From Methylotenera_A sp040387035 (GTDB lineage Bacteria; Pseudomonadota; Gammaproteobacteria; Burkholderiales; Methylophilaceae), in assembly GCA_040387035.1 (NCBI GenBank), contig JAZKEN010000063.1:1-64000 (forward strand): DNA of 64,000 bases, in the 5' to 3' direction. The first letter of the stretch is position 1. Each line of letters opens with the position of its first letter. Of this stretch, positions 9,323-18,260 are shown one piece after another. The notes beneath the pieces were generated by a model that saw only the letters and a program-made list of their open reading frames with translations, made no database searches and had not been told where the DNA came from. The position numbers were made by a program, and so were the translations under genes.

Positions 9323-9341
9323 AATGAGATTAGTTCTCATT
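9323..9341 (+). promoter_or_regulatory. Fur box 2, upstream of the PepSY/ApbE operon
   Basis: AATGAGATTAGTTCTCATT is a 9-1-9 inverted repeat (seven of nine arm pairs) very close to the classical proteobacterial Fur box with TGAGAA/TTCTCA arms. It ends 92 bp before the PepSY gene, in the first intergenic gap after the hydroxy-acid oxidase. It places the following five-gene set under iron repression. Confidence 0.8.
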
Positions 9342-9433
9342 TGCATTGGTAAGCCAATAATACAAGCAGTTTTATGCGTTAACCTACAAATCAGCCACCC
9401 ATTTAATGATCCAATATTTAATATAAGCCAGAT

Positions 9434-10060
9434 ATGCAAAATCAGACAAATCAGAAAAACAGGGCATTCTGGCTCAAGCATCTTTATCGTTGGCATTGGA
9501 TCAGCTCTGCAGCCTGCCTAGTCGGCATGTTACTGTTTGCAGCAACAGGCATTACCCTCAACAATGCCACGCATATCGAATCGATACCGGTAGTCGCCAA
9601 AAAATCCGCCACGGTGCCAGCGGCTCTTTTAGACCAGATCAAAGCAGAGCCTTCCACTGATAAGGCGGCTCTTCCTAAAGCAACAGCCGATTGGGTTGCT
9701 GATGCGATTGGGGTGGAGCTGGCTGGCATCCCTGGTGAGTGGTCAGAGGCTGAGGTGTATTTGTCATTGCCAAGACCGGGTGGTGATGCCTGGTTAGTGA
9801 TTGATCGTGCCAGCGGCGAGGTAAGCTATGAGCGAACCGACCGCGGCTGGGTTTCCTATTTTAACGACCTGCATAAAGGTCGAAATACCGGCACGGCCTG
9901 GAGCTGGTTCCTGGATATCTTCTCAATTGCCGCGCTTGTGTTCTGTATCACAGGCCTATTTATGTTAAGCATGCACGCGGGCAACCGGCCAGCCACCTGG
10001 CCCTTGGTTGGCTTGGGCGTGGTATTGCCACTGGTTTTAGTCATTTTGTTCATTCATTAA
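9434..10060 (+). CDS. PepSY-associated transmembrane protein
   Basis: Inner-membrane protein of 208 residues. One transmembrane helix lies at about 23-43 (AACLVGMLLFAATGITLNN), followed by a periplasmic PepSY-like segment of about 110 residues (DAWLVIDRASGEVSYERTDRGWVSYFNDLHKG) and two C-terminal helices (about 157-178 and 188-206). The motif WLKHLYRWHWISSAACLVGM and the histidine in FNDLHKGRNTG are typical of PepSY_TM proteins, which are thought to move electrons across the membrane in siderophore-iron reduction (family knowledge). It is first in a Fur-box operon with DUF2271, DUF4198, ApbE and a flavodoxin reductase. Its ribosome-binding site is weak. Confidence 0.85.
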   Translation: MQNQTNQKNRAFWLKHLYRWHWISSAACLVGMLLFAATGITLNNATHIESIPVVAKKSATVPAALLDQIKAEPSTDKAALPKATADWVADAIGVELAGIPGEWSEAEVYLSLPRPGGDAWLVIDRASGEVSYERTDRGWVSYFNDLHKGRNTGTAWSWFLDIFSIAALVFCITGLFMLSMHAGNRPATWPLVGLGVVLPLVLVILFIH

Positions 10061-10099
10061 GTTATTTAATTATTCAATTCGTTATAGGAGAAATCGTCA

Positions 10100-10623
10100 A
10101 TGCGTAAATGGGTTCCTGCAATTATGCCAACCTTGATCCCGGCTTTAGTTGCCGCTGTGTTTGCTAATCAAGCGGTCGCTGCTGAAATCAGCCTTAAAGT
10201 GACACTGCCTCAAATCAATACCGCTGAATACCATCGCCCTTATGTGGCGATTTGGATTGAAAAGCCGGACCAAAGCGTTGAAAAGAATCTGGCTGTTTGG
10301 TATAGCCAAAAGAAAACCGATAAAGGTGAGCAAAGCGATAAATGGTTGAAAGACCTGCGTCAGTGGTGGCGTAAAAGCGGTCGTGAGCAATCTTTGCCAA
10401 TGGATGGCGTAACGGGCGCTACACGTGCGGTTGGAGAGCATACCTTAACATTTAAAGAGCAAGTGGCTAATTTGCCGGCGGGCCAATACAACATTGCGGT
10501 TGAAGCGGCACGTGAAAAAGGCGGCCGTGAGATTGTGCGCGTGCCATTCACCTGGCCGGCTAAAAAAGCGGAAACGCTCAAAGCTACAGGACAGCAAGAG
10601 CTAGGCGATATCGTTGTGGATTT
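10100..10623 (+). CDS. DUF2271 periplasmic protein with an ApbE flavinylation motif (3' end lost in gap)
   Basis: Exported protein with a signal peptide (residues 1-28, ending NQAVAA). The visible 175 residues match the DUF2271 pattern: YVAIWIEKPD, LAVWYSQ, KWLKDLRQWWRKSG, LPAGQYNIAVEAAREKGG and REIVRVPFTWP. Residues 102-108 read DGVTGAT, which fits the ApbE target motif D-x-x-S/T-G-A-T; T108 would carry covalent FMN. An apbE gene sits two genes downstream. The coding sequence runs into the 100-N gap and probably lacks only a few C-terminal residues. A frame joining it to the following sequence is an artefact, because the part after the gap belongs to another family. TAGGAG precedes the start. 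Confidence 0.85.
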
Positions 10624-10723
10624 NNNNNNNNNNNNNNNNNNNNNNNNNNNNNNNNNNNNNNNNNNNNNNNNNNNNNNNNNNNNNNNNNNNNNNNNNNNNN
10701 NNNNNNNNNNNNNNNNNNNNNNN
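10624..10723. other. Assembly gap, 100 N placeholder
   Basis: Exactly 100 N. The DUF2271 gene should end shortly after the left edge, while the DUF4198 protein to the right lacks its signal peptide and first half (about 100 residues by family length). The true gap is therefore probably well over 300 bp. Confidence 0.9.
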
Positions 10724-11224
10724 TTACGTTCTGGTTTCCGTGCCAACTGGAAAGATGCCGAGAATAAGCCTAAACGCTTTATGGGCACCGCTGAAGCTCT
10801 GGCAAAAGAAGTGCCTGCTGATGCAAAAGAGTTGCAGGTATCAGAAACAGACAGCCGTATGGAAAACTTTGTGACTGTGGGCAAGCCATCTGCGCTGAAA
10901 ACTACGGGCAAAGGCCTTGAGATGGTGGTTGCTACACATCCCAATGATTTGGTGACCGGTGAGCCGGTTGAATTAAGCTTTTTGGTAGACGGCAAACCGA
11001 CTGAAGGCGTTGAAGTCGCCATTATTCGTTCCCAATCGCGCTACAGGAACAGCGTGGAAGAAAAAACCTACAAAACAGATAAAAACGGTAAGTTGAAAGT
11101 AACCTTACCTGAAGCGGGATTGTATTGGTTAGATGCGGATTTTAAAGACAATAAAGTTTCAAATAAAGTGGCTAAAGAACGTGCATTGGCTTATGTGGTG
11201 ACGCTGGAAGTATTGCCACAGTAA
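10724..11224 (+). CDS. DUF4198 periplasmic protein (5' end lost in gap)
   Basis: C-terminal 166 residues of a DUF4198-type periplasmic protein, a family related to nickel- and iron-transport periplasmic proteins. Visible features are KRFMGTAEALAKEVPADAKEL, VTVGKPS, a beta-sandwich stretch VVATHPNDLVTGEPVELSFLVDGKPTEGVEVAI with an Ig-like repeat (YKTDKNGKLKVTLPEAGLYWLDADF) and the C-terminal VVTLEVLPQ. Its start is in the gap. In this gene order (PepSY, DUF2271, DUF4198, apbE, flavoreductase) it is a regular member of iron-repressed loci (my recollection of genome contexts, not checked). It ends 3 bp before the apbE start. Confidence 0.8.
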   Translation, partial: LRSGFRANWKDAENKPKRFMGTAEALAKEVPADAKELQVSETDSRMENFVTVGKPSALKTTGKGLEMVVATHPNDLVTGEPVELSFLVDGKPTEGVEVAIIRSQSRYRNSVEEKTYKTDKNGKLKVTLPEAGLYWLDADFKDNKVSNKVAKERALAYVVTLEVLPQ

Positions 11225-11227
11225 ACG

Positions 11228-12235
11228 ATGCGGCGTGTATTAATACCACAGACCCTGCAAACATTACCGCAGCAATTACCGACCGGTGAGTTGCACACAC
11301 TAAGCGGGCAGGCCATGGGAACAACCTGGACTGTCCGCTATGTCAACCCTCATCAACAATCGGATATCGCTGTTCGCGCACTGATTGAAAATGAGCTGGA
11401 TTTAGTCGTGTCGCAAATGAGTACTTGGGAACAAAGCTCTAATCTGAGTGTTTTCAATCGCGCGGATGCCAATACATGGCATAGCTTACCGGCCGCTTTT
11501 TTTGCCGTCCTGGATTGTGCATTGAAAATAGCGGCTGATACAGATGGCGCCTTTGATCCAACGGTTGGGCCACTGGTGAACCTATGGGGCTTTGGCCCGC
11601 AAGGGCAACGCAGGAATCCACCCGATGAGGCGCAAGTCAATGCCACCCGAGCCTATTGTGGTTGGAAAAAACTCAAACTGGATAGTGAGGGCAGGCGCGC
11701 CTTGCAGCCAGGTGGTGTGTATGTCGATTTTTCTGGTATTGCAAAAGGTTATAGCGTTGACAGGGTTGCACAGGCACTGCAAAAATCAGGCCTGGAAAAT
11801 TACCTGATCGAAGTCGGTGGAGAGCTATACGGCAGGGGCATCAAGCCGGATGGACAACCATGGTGGGTCGCGCTAGAAACATCTCCTGATGCTTCTGCTG
11901 TTACGCAATCTGTGGTGGCTCTGCATGCCACGGCTGTAGCGACATCAGGCGATTACCGGCGCTATTTCGAACATAACGGCAATCACTATGCCCATACCAT
12001 TGACCCCCGCACAGGCTTTCCTATTAACCGCGCAAGCAATGCACTGGTTTCAGTCACCGTGATGCATGCTGAATGCATGGTAGCGGATGCGCTGGCAACG
12101 GCTTTTACCGTAATGGGTGTAGAAGCGGCGCTGGCTTACGCAAAAAAGAAAGAGATTGCCGTGTTATTGATTGAACAAAAGGCAGATGGTTTTGCAGAGC
12201 ATTTCTCCCCTCAATTAATGGCGATGCTGGAATGA
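11228..12235 (+). CDS. apbE: FAD:protein FMN transferase
   Basis: ApbE transfers FMN from FAD to a threonine of exported target proteins. All family blocks are present in 335 residues: MGTTWTVRY, the FAD-contacting DGAFDPTVGPLVNLWGFGP, VDFSGIAKGYSVDRVA, IEVGGELYGRG, AVATSGDYRRYF, AHTIDPRTGFPI and the metal-binding AECMVADALATA. There is no lipobox or clear signal peptide at the N terminus, unlike many secreted ApbE lipoproteins, so either export differs or the true start is obscured. The likely target is the DUF2271 protein of the same operon, which carries DGVTGAT. It overlaps the next gene by four bases (ATGA). Confidence 0.93.
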   Translation: MRRVLIPQTLQTLPQQLPTGELHTLSGQAMGTTWTVRYVNPHQQSDIAVRALIENELDLVVSQMSTWEQSSNLSVFNRADANTWHSLPAAFFAVLDCALKIAADTDGAFDPTVGPLVNLWGFGPQGQRRNPPDEAQVNATRAYCGWKKLKLDSEGRRALQPGGVYVDFSGIAKGYSVDRVAQALQKSGLENYLIEVGGELYGRGIKPDGQPWWVALETSPDASAVTQSVVALHATAVATSGDYRRYFEHNGNHYAHTIDPRTGFPINRASNALVSVTVMHAECMVADALATAFTVMGVEAALAYAKKKEIAVLLIEQKADGFAEHFSPQLMAMLE

Positions 12236-13830
12236 ACTACTTACTCGCAGGTTTAAGCTTGTTCATCGCCCATCCGGCCTATGCGGCTGGTATAGGCATG
12301 CCTCATATCGTCAACGCCGCTATTGTCGTCACCCTCTATGTTATCTTTTGTGCCTGGTTTATCTGGCGTTACCAGAAAAGAACAGCTCAACATGTACTGG
12401 AAAATAAACTGGCTAACTCTGGCGCAGGTCTGCGGGACGAAAGTACTATTTTAATTGCTTATGCCAGCCAGACCGGTAATGCCGAGCAGCTCGCCAAAAA
12501 GACGGCTGAATCACTTAAAGCAGCAGGATTAGCGATTGAGATACATCCGCTAACTTCAGTCGATACGGCTATGTTGCAGGCTTTTACCCGCGTTTTATTT
12601 GTGGTGAGCACGACGGGTGAGGGAGATGCCCCGGATAATGCAGGTAAATTCTTAACGGAAGTCATGCACCGCAATGGTGACTTTCCCGATCTTAAGTATG
12701 TCATCCTGGCTTTAGGCGATAGTAGCTATACACATTTCTGCGGATTCGGGCATACACTTGAGGCATGGTTACAGCATTCACACGCGCTACCTTTATTCGA
12801 TATTGTAGAGGTTGACCGCAATGATGATGGCGCATTAAGGCATTGGCAATATCAACTGGGTGTGCTGGCAAAAGACACTGAAATGGCCGATTGGAACACG
12901 CCGGATTACCAGCGCTGGAAACTGGTTAGCCGCATACAATTGAATCAAGGCAGCGTTGGTGCGCCTGTTTACCATTTAAGCTTATCGTCGCAAAAGAAAC
13001 ATATGCACTGGCAAGCGGGTGATATCGCAGAAGTCGGGCCGCGCAATTCATCCCAGTCAGTGGATGCGTTTTTAAAACACCTGGATTTGGATGGTTCTGC
13101 TCCAGTGCAGTCAGCTAACATTACGCTAAGTGAGGCATTGCAGGATAAATTGCTGCCGCATGATGAAATTGGTTTTAAGGCACTACATGGCTTGGATAGC
13201 GAAGCGATTTTGCTGGCATTAAAAACACTCCCGCACCGTGAATATTCCATTGCCTCTATCCCTCAAAATGGTCGCCTGGAATTGCTTATCCGCCAGACAC
13301 ATTATGAAGATGGTCGCTTAGGTATTGGTTCGGGATGGCTGACAGAGTACGCAGTGATCAAAAGCGATATTGCCTTGCGCATTCGGGAGAACACCGCATT
13401 TCATCCGCCAGCGCATGAGATACCATTGATTTTGATCGGCAATGGTACAGGCATTGCAGGATTAAGAGCGCATCTTAAAGCGCGTGTGGCAGCAGGACAA
13501 GGCAACAACTGGCTAATCTTTGGTGAACGTCATGCTGAGCACGACTTCTATTTCAGGGATGAGTTGCATGGCTGGCGCAACCAGGGATTGATCGCCAGGC
13601 TGGAAACCGCTTTTTCGCGCGACCAAGCTGAGCGTGTATATGTGCAGGACATTGTCAGGTCGGTTGCGCCTGAGATTAAAAAGTGGGTAGAGGACGGTGC
13701 TGCGATTTACGTTTGCGGCAGCGCCAACGGCATGGCGCCTGCCGTACATAGTGAACTGCTCGCAAGCCTGGGTGAGGGTACTTTATCTACGCTAACGGCA
13801 TCTGGCCGCTATCGCCGCGACGTGTATTAA
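12232..13830 (+). CDS. Membrane-anchored flavodoxin/FAD-NADPH reductase (sulfite reductase alpha-like)
   Basis: Diflavin reductase of 532 residues: an N-terminal hydrophobic helix (about 25-48), a flavodoxin domain (about 73-215) with ILIAYASQTGNAEQLAKKTA and VVSTTGEGDAPDNA, then an FAD/NADPH domain with YSIASIP, LIGNGTGIAGLRAHL, FGERH, YVCGSANGMAPAVHS and the terminal aromatic in RRDVY. It passes electrons from NADPH through FAD and FMN. The membrane anchor and its operon partners suggest they are delivered to the PepSY protein and the flavinylated DUF2271 protein outside the membrane (inference). The same family (PiuB-like proteins) is found near PiuA/PiuC in pseudomonads. ATGA overlap with apbE supports translational coupling. 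Confidence 0.9.
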   Translation: MNYLLAGLSLFIAHPAYAAGIGMPHIVNAAIVVTLYVIFCAWFIWRYQKRTAQHVLENKLANSGAGLRDESTILIAYASQTGNAEQLAKKTAESLKAAGLAIEIHPLTSVDTAMLQAFTRVLFVVSTTGEGDAPDNAGKFLTEVMHRNGDFPDLKYVILALGDSSYTHFCGFGHTLEAWLQHSHALPLFDIVEVDRNDDGALRHWQYQLGVLAKDTEMADWNTPDYQRWKLVSRIQLNQGSVGAPVYHLSLSSQKKHMHWQAGDIAEVGPRNSSQSVDAFLKHLDLDGSAPVQSANITLSEALQDKLLPHDEIGFKALHGLDSEAILLALKTLPHREYSIASIPQNGRLELLIRQTHYEDGRLGIGSGWLTEYAVIKSDIALRIRENTAFHPPAHEIPLILIGNGTGIAGLRAHLKARVAAGQGNNWLIFGERHAEHDFYFRDELHGWRNQGLIARLETAFSRDQAERVYVQDIVRSVAPEIKKWVEDGAAIYVCGSANGMAPAVHSELLASLGEGTLSTLTASGRYRRDVY

Positions 13831-13913
13831 TCCCATCATACTCATCTACAACCTTGACGCTATGGTTAACATTCACCATGATGTCATACACTGATATTTT
13901 CAGATTGCGATAA

Positions 13914-14495
13914 ATGATCGGTATTTTATTAGCAGCGGGTTACTCACGCCGGTTCGGCATGATGGATAAGCTTTTACAGCCATTGCCGGATGGCCGACCA
14001 ATCGCCATTGCATCCGCTGAAAGCTTAATACAGGCGATTCCAACTTGTATCGCTGTGCTGAGGGCAGAAAATCAAGTGCTGGCAGAGTCGCTGTTGAGCA
14101 GGGGGTTTAATCTTGTTTTTTGCGACGAAGACAAGCAGGAAATGGCAGATAGCCTCGCCACAGCGATTCACTATTCAGCACAATTCCCAGAATCAAATGA
14201 TGGCTTTGTTATCGCCCTGGCAGATATGCCCTATATCCATACTTCCACCATTAGCGCCGTAGCAGGGCAACTCAATGCAGGCGCAGCAATCGTTATTCCA
14301 ACCTACCAGGGCCAGCGCGGGCATCCGGTAGGGTTTTCTGCGAAATTCCGCAACGAATTAGAGAGTTTGCAAGGCGATGAAGGTGCGCGTTCCATTATTA
14401 AACGCCATTCAAATGCGGTGACTCTTATCGCTTGCGAAGATGCGGGCATCCTGGCGGATATCGATACGCCTGCCGATTTAAAGCAAGCGGATTAA
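13914..14495 (+). CDS. mocA: Molybdenum cofactor cytidylyltransferase-like NTP transferase
   Basis: Nucleotidyltransferase of 193 residues of the MobA/MocA family. GILLAAGYSRRFGMMDKLL is the nucleotide-binding loop, ALADMPYI the metal-binding aspartate region, and GHPVGF and DEGARSIIKRH are typical of MocA, which adds CMP to molybdopterin for xanthine-oxidase-type enzymes. The neighbouring IorAB oxidase and XdhC fit that role; in E. coli MocA serves the same enzyme class. It converges on xdhC with only 4 bp between the stop codons. It could alternatively be a MobA-like GMP transferase, but the context favours CTP. Confidence 0.83.
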   Translation: MIGILLAAGYSRRFGMMDKLLQPLPDGRPIAIASAESLIQAIPTCIAVLRAENQVLAESLLSRGFNLVFCDEDKQEMADSLATAIHYSAQFPESNDGFVIALADMPYIHTSTISAVAGQLNAGAAIVIPTYQGQRGHPVGFSAKFRNELESLQGDEGARSIIKRHSNAVTLIACEDAGILADIDTPADLKQAD

Positions 14496-14499
14496 ATAA

Positions 14500-15489
14500 T
14501 TAGGCGCTGACCGCACAGCCCACATCGCGAATAAAGTGTGTACCCATTTTAAGTTGCTGGGCCCTCACTTGAATCAACTCAGCCAAAATGGCGATAGCGA
14601 TTTCTGCAGGGGTACGGCTACCAATCTGCAAGCCTACCGGGCCGCGCAAAGTAGCGATCTCAAGCTCATTCAAGTCAAACATGCGCATGCGTTCACGCCG
14701 CTTTTCCTGATTTTTATGTGAACCAAGAGCGCCCACATAAAACGCATCCGATTTAAGCGCTTCCAGCAAGGCCATATCGTCCAGTTTAGGATCATGCGTC
14801 ACGGCGACAATGGCGGTATGCGCATCCGGATTGATTTCCAGCACCACATCGTCCGGCATGCCTTCAATCCAAGTCACGCCTTCTACATGCCATTCATCGC
14901 GAATCTCTTGGCGCGGCTCACAGATCAGCACATCAAAATCCAGCACCTGCGCCATACTCGCTAAGGTAGAGCCTAGTTGATTGGCGCCTATAATCAGCAG
15001 CCGCCATTGCGGTCCGAAATAAGTGTGAAACCAATCACCTTCGATTTTTGGTAGGCCTTCCGGCAGTACCTGTATCAGCTTAACCTGCCCAGTGCTTAAA
15101 TTAACCGAACGTTTCATTAGTTTACGCACGTCTAAAGCCTGCACCAGCGACAACAGTTGCGCCGCATCATTTAATGGTTCAGCTACAATCTGCAAACGGC
15201 CACCGCACGGAATATTAAAGCGCCGCGCTTCATCCCTGCTAATACCATACTCCATCACAGAGGGCGTTTTGGGCAAGACTTGATTGCGCGCCTTATCGGA
15301 TAGATCATCCTCAATACAGCCCCCGGAAACGGAACCCACCAAATGCCCGTCTTCGCGTACCACCAGTATGGCACCGGGCAAGCGTGGGGCAGAGCCCCAG
15401 GTTTGCAAAACGGTGAATAGGTGCGCTTTGTAGCCGTTTTTCAGCCATTGCAGCGCGTGTGTCAACACTTCCAAGTCAGCCGATTTCAT
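14500..15489 (-). CDS. xdhC: XdhC/CoxI-family molybdenum cofactor maturation protein
   Basis: Cytosolic chaperone of 329 residues that binds the molybdenum cofactor and helps load it, with its sulfido ligand, into xanthine-oxidase-family enzymes. Visible are the CoxI domain (VLQTWGSAPRLPGAILVVREDG, VSGGCIEDDL, FNIPCGGRLQIVAEPL with the conserved cysteine) and a C-terminal Rossmann fold (LLIIGANQLGSTLASMAQVL). I choose ATG 15487-15489 because GGGGAGG lies directly upstream and the protein then begins MKSADLEVL; a longer frame to 15570 runs into the upstream oxidase gene. It is third in the iorA-iorB-xdhC operon, 16 bp after iorB. Confidence 0.9.
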   Translation of the reverse strand: MKSADLEVLTHALQWLKNGYKAHLFTVLQTWGSAPRLPGAILVVREDGHLVGSVSGGCIEDDLSDKARNQVLPKTPSVMEYGISRDEARRFNIPCGGRLQIVAEPLNDAAQLLSLVQALDVRKLMKRSVNLSTGQVKLIQVLPEGLPKIEGDWFHTYFGPQWRLLIIGANQLGSTLASMAQVLDFDVLICEPRQEIRDEWHVEGVTWIEGMPDDVVLEINPDAHTAIVAVTHDPKLDDMALLEALKSDAFYVGALGSHKNQEKRRERMRMFDLNELEIATLRGPVGLQIGSRTPAEIAIAILAELIQVRAQQLKMGTHFIRDVGCAVSA

Positions 15490-15505
15490 ATTGCCTCCCC
15501 AGTGC

Positions 15506-17692
15506 CTAAGCGAGTTGATTGCCAATCGGCAGCGTGCGTATACGTTTACCGGTAGCAGCAAAAATAGCATTGGTTACCGCAGGCGCTACTGGCGGCAGGC
15601 CAGGCTCACCGACACCACCCATTTTTTCAGTACTTTGTACGATATACACTTCTACCTTGGGCATATTAGCCATGCGCATCACCTGGTAATCATGAAAGTT
15701 AGACTGCTGAACCATGCCATCTTTAAAAGTGATTTCGCTTTGCAAAGCCGCGCCCAAGCCATATGAAACAGACGATTCCATTTGCGCTTTTAATGAATCC
15801 GGGTTTACCGCAAGACCGCAATCAATCGCAGAAACGATACGATGCACCTTGATTTCACCATTGCTAACAGACACTTCTGCCACTTGCGCCACAAAGCTGC
15901 CAAATGACTCATGTACGGCAATACCGCGGAATACACCTTTGGCTAAGGGTTGATTCCAGCCCGCTTTTTCAGCGGCTAAATTCAGTGCCGCCAGATGCCT
16001 TGGATGGTCCTTCAACAAGGCACGGCGATATTCCAGCGGGTCTTTTTTAGCCAGGTTAGCCAACTCATCAATCAGGCTTTCCATGACAAACGCTGTGTGG
16101 CTGTGGCCGACTGACCGCCACCAGAGAACAGGCACGCTGGATTTAACGGTGTGCAAGCTCACCTGGTAATTAGGAATGCTTTTTAAATAAGGTGAGTCTG
16201 CTGTGCCTTCTACAGAGGTTGCATCAACGCCATCTTTGATTTGAAACGCTTCAAATGGCGTGCCCAACATAATGGATTGACCCACTGCGACGTGCTCCCA
16301 GGCCGATGGCATACCATTGGCGTCCAAAGCTATTTTAGCTTTGTGTACGAACATAGGGCGGTAATAGCCGCCTTTCACATCGTCTTCACGGCTCCAAACG
16401 GTTTTTACCGGAACGCCAGCGGCTTTGGCCACTTGCACGGCTTCTGATACAAAGTCGGCTGCCGGATTTGCACGCCGGCCAAAACCACCACCCAGGAATA
16501 GGGTATGGATTTTGACTTGCTCCGGTTTTAAGCCCAGTATTTTTGCCGCCGCTGCTTGGTCTGTGCCTTGCATTTGCGTACCGGTCCAAATCCCGCAGCC
16601 GTCTTTTTCAATCTTTACTGAGCAATTGAGCGGTTCCATTGGTGAATGTGCCAAATAGGGCAGCGCGTATTCGGCTTCAACGAATTTACCGGCTTTAGCC
16701 ATTGCCGCTTTATTGTCACCGGCTTTTGATGCGATCAAGCCGGTAGTTGCAGCCATTTTTTTGTACTCAGCCAATAAAGCTTTTGAATCCAGACTGGCAT
16801 TTTCGCCCAGATCCCAATCCACTTTTAGCGCCTCACGGCCTTTTTTTGCCGCCCAGTAATTGTCGGCAATCACGGCAACACCAGTCGGCACTTGCACCAC
16901 TTGGCGTACACCTTTTATCTGTTTGGCAGCAGCTGCATCAAAGGTTTTAACTTTTCCGCCAAACACCGGTGAACGTGCGACCATCGCTATCATCAGGCCA
17001 TCAAAGTGGATATCCTGGCCAAAGATGGCCGTGCCATTTATTTTTTCAGGGCCATCAAGGCGCTTGGTGGCTTTGCCAATGATTTTCCAGTCTTTGGGGT
17101 CTTTAAGCGTAATCGCTTTCGGCGTTTCCAGTTTGGCGGCTGCCTCTGCCAGGTCGCCATAAGGGATTTTTTTATCACCACTGATGACAAAGCCGTTTTC
17201 AGTTTTTAAGGTATCAGCAGCAACTCCCAATTCTGTTGCGGCAGCATTTATAAGCAACGCGCGCGATAAGGCGCCCGCCTGGCGGTAACGGTCGAATTCA
17301 GACCAGGTGGTAGAAGAGCCGCCTGTAATCTGCAGGCCATAAGCCGTGTGAATATATTCAGGTGCGGCAGAAGCATGTTCTACCTTGATTTTGCTCCAGT
17401 CTGCATCCAGCTCTTCGGCAATCAGCATGGGCAGCGTGGTCCAGATGCTTTGACCCATCTCGCTGTGCGCCAGCATCACGGTGATCGTGTTATCGGTACC
17501 TATGCGTAAAAAAGCATTGGGCGAGGGTAGTTTTGCGGCATCCTTGGCGGCGTCAGGGGCTGTATCAGCCACAGAGCCAGGCATTAAGAAACGCTTGGCA
17601 TGAGGGATAGTAAAACCAATAATCAGGCCGCCTGCAACGAGCGCAGTGGCTTTAATAAAGGTACGTCTGGACATGTTTAAAGGCGCATTCAT
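15506..17692 (-). CDS. Isoquinoline 1-oxidoreductase-type molybdopterin subunit (IorB-like)
   Basis: Large molybdenum hydroxylase subunit of 728 residues. The N terminus has a Tat signal (SRRTFIKATALVAGGLIIGF), so the holoenzyme is exported folded. It is an IorB/aldehyde-dehydrogenase-type protein: paired molybdopterin-binding domains (LGGGFGRRANPAADFVSEA; VLWWRSVGHSHTAFVMESLIDELA) and the catalytic glutamate in GGVGEPGLPPVAPAVTNAI near the C terminus. With the small 2Fe-2S protein it oxidises an aldehyde or N-heterocycle using water. The substrate cannot be told from sequence; most IorAB-like proteins are misnamed aldehyde oxidases. It starts 10 bp after iorA and shares an operon with xdhC. 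Confidence 0.88.
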   Translation of the reverse strand: MNAPLNMSRRTFIKATALVAGGLIIGFTIPHAKRFLMPGSVADTAPDAAKDAAKLPSPNAFLRIGTDNTITVMLAHSEMGQSIWTTLPMLIAEELDADWSKIKVEHASAAPEYIHTAYGLQITGGSSTTWSEFDRYRQAGALSRALLINAAATELGVAADTLKTENGFVISGDKKIPYGDLAEAAAKLETPKAITLKDPKDWKIIGKATKRLDGPEKINGTAIFGQDIHFDGLMIAMVARSPVFGGKVKTFDAAAAKQIKGVRQVVQVPTGVAVIADNYWAAKKGREALKVDWDLGENASLDSKALLAEYKKMAATTGLIASKAGDNKAAMAKAGKFVEAEYALPYLAHSPMEPLNCSVKIEKDGCGIWTGTQMQGTDQAAAAKILGLKPEQVKIHTLFLGGGFGRRANPAADFVSEAVQVAKAAGVPVKTVWSREDDVKGGYYRPMFVHKAKIALDANGMPSAWEHVAVGQSIMLGTPFEAFQIKDGVDATSVEGTADSPYLKSIPNYQVSLHTVKSSVPVLWWRSVGHSHTAFVMESLIDELANLAKKDPLEYRRALLKDHPRHLAALNLAAEKAGWNQPLAKGVFRGIAVHESFGSFVAQVAEVSVSNGEIKVHRIVSAIDCGLAVNPDSLKAQMESSVSYGLGAALQSEITFKDGMVQQSNFHDYQVMRMANMPKVEVYIVQSTEKMGGVGEPGLPPVAPAVTNAIFAATGKRIRTLPIGNQLA

Positions 17693-17702
17693 GGTCGGCT
17701 CC

Positions 17703-18161
17703 TTAAGCTAATTTGCGGGCAGCGTTGTGAATGGCCGCACGGATGCGCGGATAGGTACCACAGCGGCAGATATTGCCAGTCATTGCCGCATCGATATCGG
17801 CATCGCTTGGTTTCTGATTGGTGGCGAGCAGGGCGGTGGCCGCCATGATCTGCCCGGATTGGCAATATCCACACTGCACCACATCAATTTCACTCCATGC
17901 AGATTGCACCGCCTGACCGATTTTCTGGTTTTGCATGTCCTCAATGGTGGTGATTTTCTTGCCGGCTGCGGCGCTGACTGGCGTGATGCAGGAACGAATC
18001 GCTTGCCCATCCAGGTGCACTGTACAGGCACCGCACAGCGACATGCCGCAGCCAAACTTGGTGCCGGTTAAATGTAAAACATCCCGCAGCGCCCATAGAA
18101 TCGGCATATCATCTTGTACATCGAGTTGTTGTTCTTTGCCATTGATATTCAACGTAATCAT
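17703..18161 (-). CDS. 2Fe-2S subunit of the molybdenum hydroxylase (IorA-like)
   Basis: Small electron-transfer subunit of 152 residues holding two [2Fe-2S] clusters. The plant-ferredoxin-type cluster uses C38, C43, C46 and C58 (FGCGMSLCGAC...SC); the second uses C97, C100, C132 and C134 (CGYC...CRC). All eight ligands are intact. There is no signal peptide, so it should be co-exported with the Tat-signal-bearing large subunit. It is the first gene of the operon and lies opposite a LysR gene across a 155-bp region with a strong palindrome. Confidence 0.93.
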   Translation of the reverse strand: MITLNINGKEQQLDVQDDMPILWALRDVLHLTGTKFGCGMSLCGACTVHLDGQAIRSCITPVSAAAGKKITTIEDMQNQKIGQAVQSAWSEIDVVQCGYCQSGQIMAATALLATNQKPSDADIDAAMTGNICRCGTYPRIRAAIHNAARKLA

Positions 18162-18260
18162 GCTGTCTGGCTCCTTGATTTTCGTTATGCTTGGTTATTA
18201 TTATAAAAATTCATTTGTTCAGGCAACATAATCGCATAGTGTAAGTAGCCATAATATGGA

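Noticed and set aside
10100..11224. One 374-residue protein spanning the first N run
   Set aside because: The two halves belong to different families (DUF2271 and DUF4198) and the N run is a fixed-length placeholder.
15490..15570. Longer N terminus for XdhC
   Set aside because: It overlaps the upstream oxidase gene and ignores the strong GGAGG-preceded ATG at 15489.
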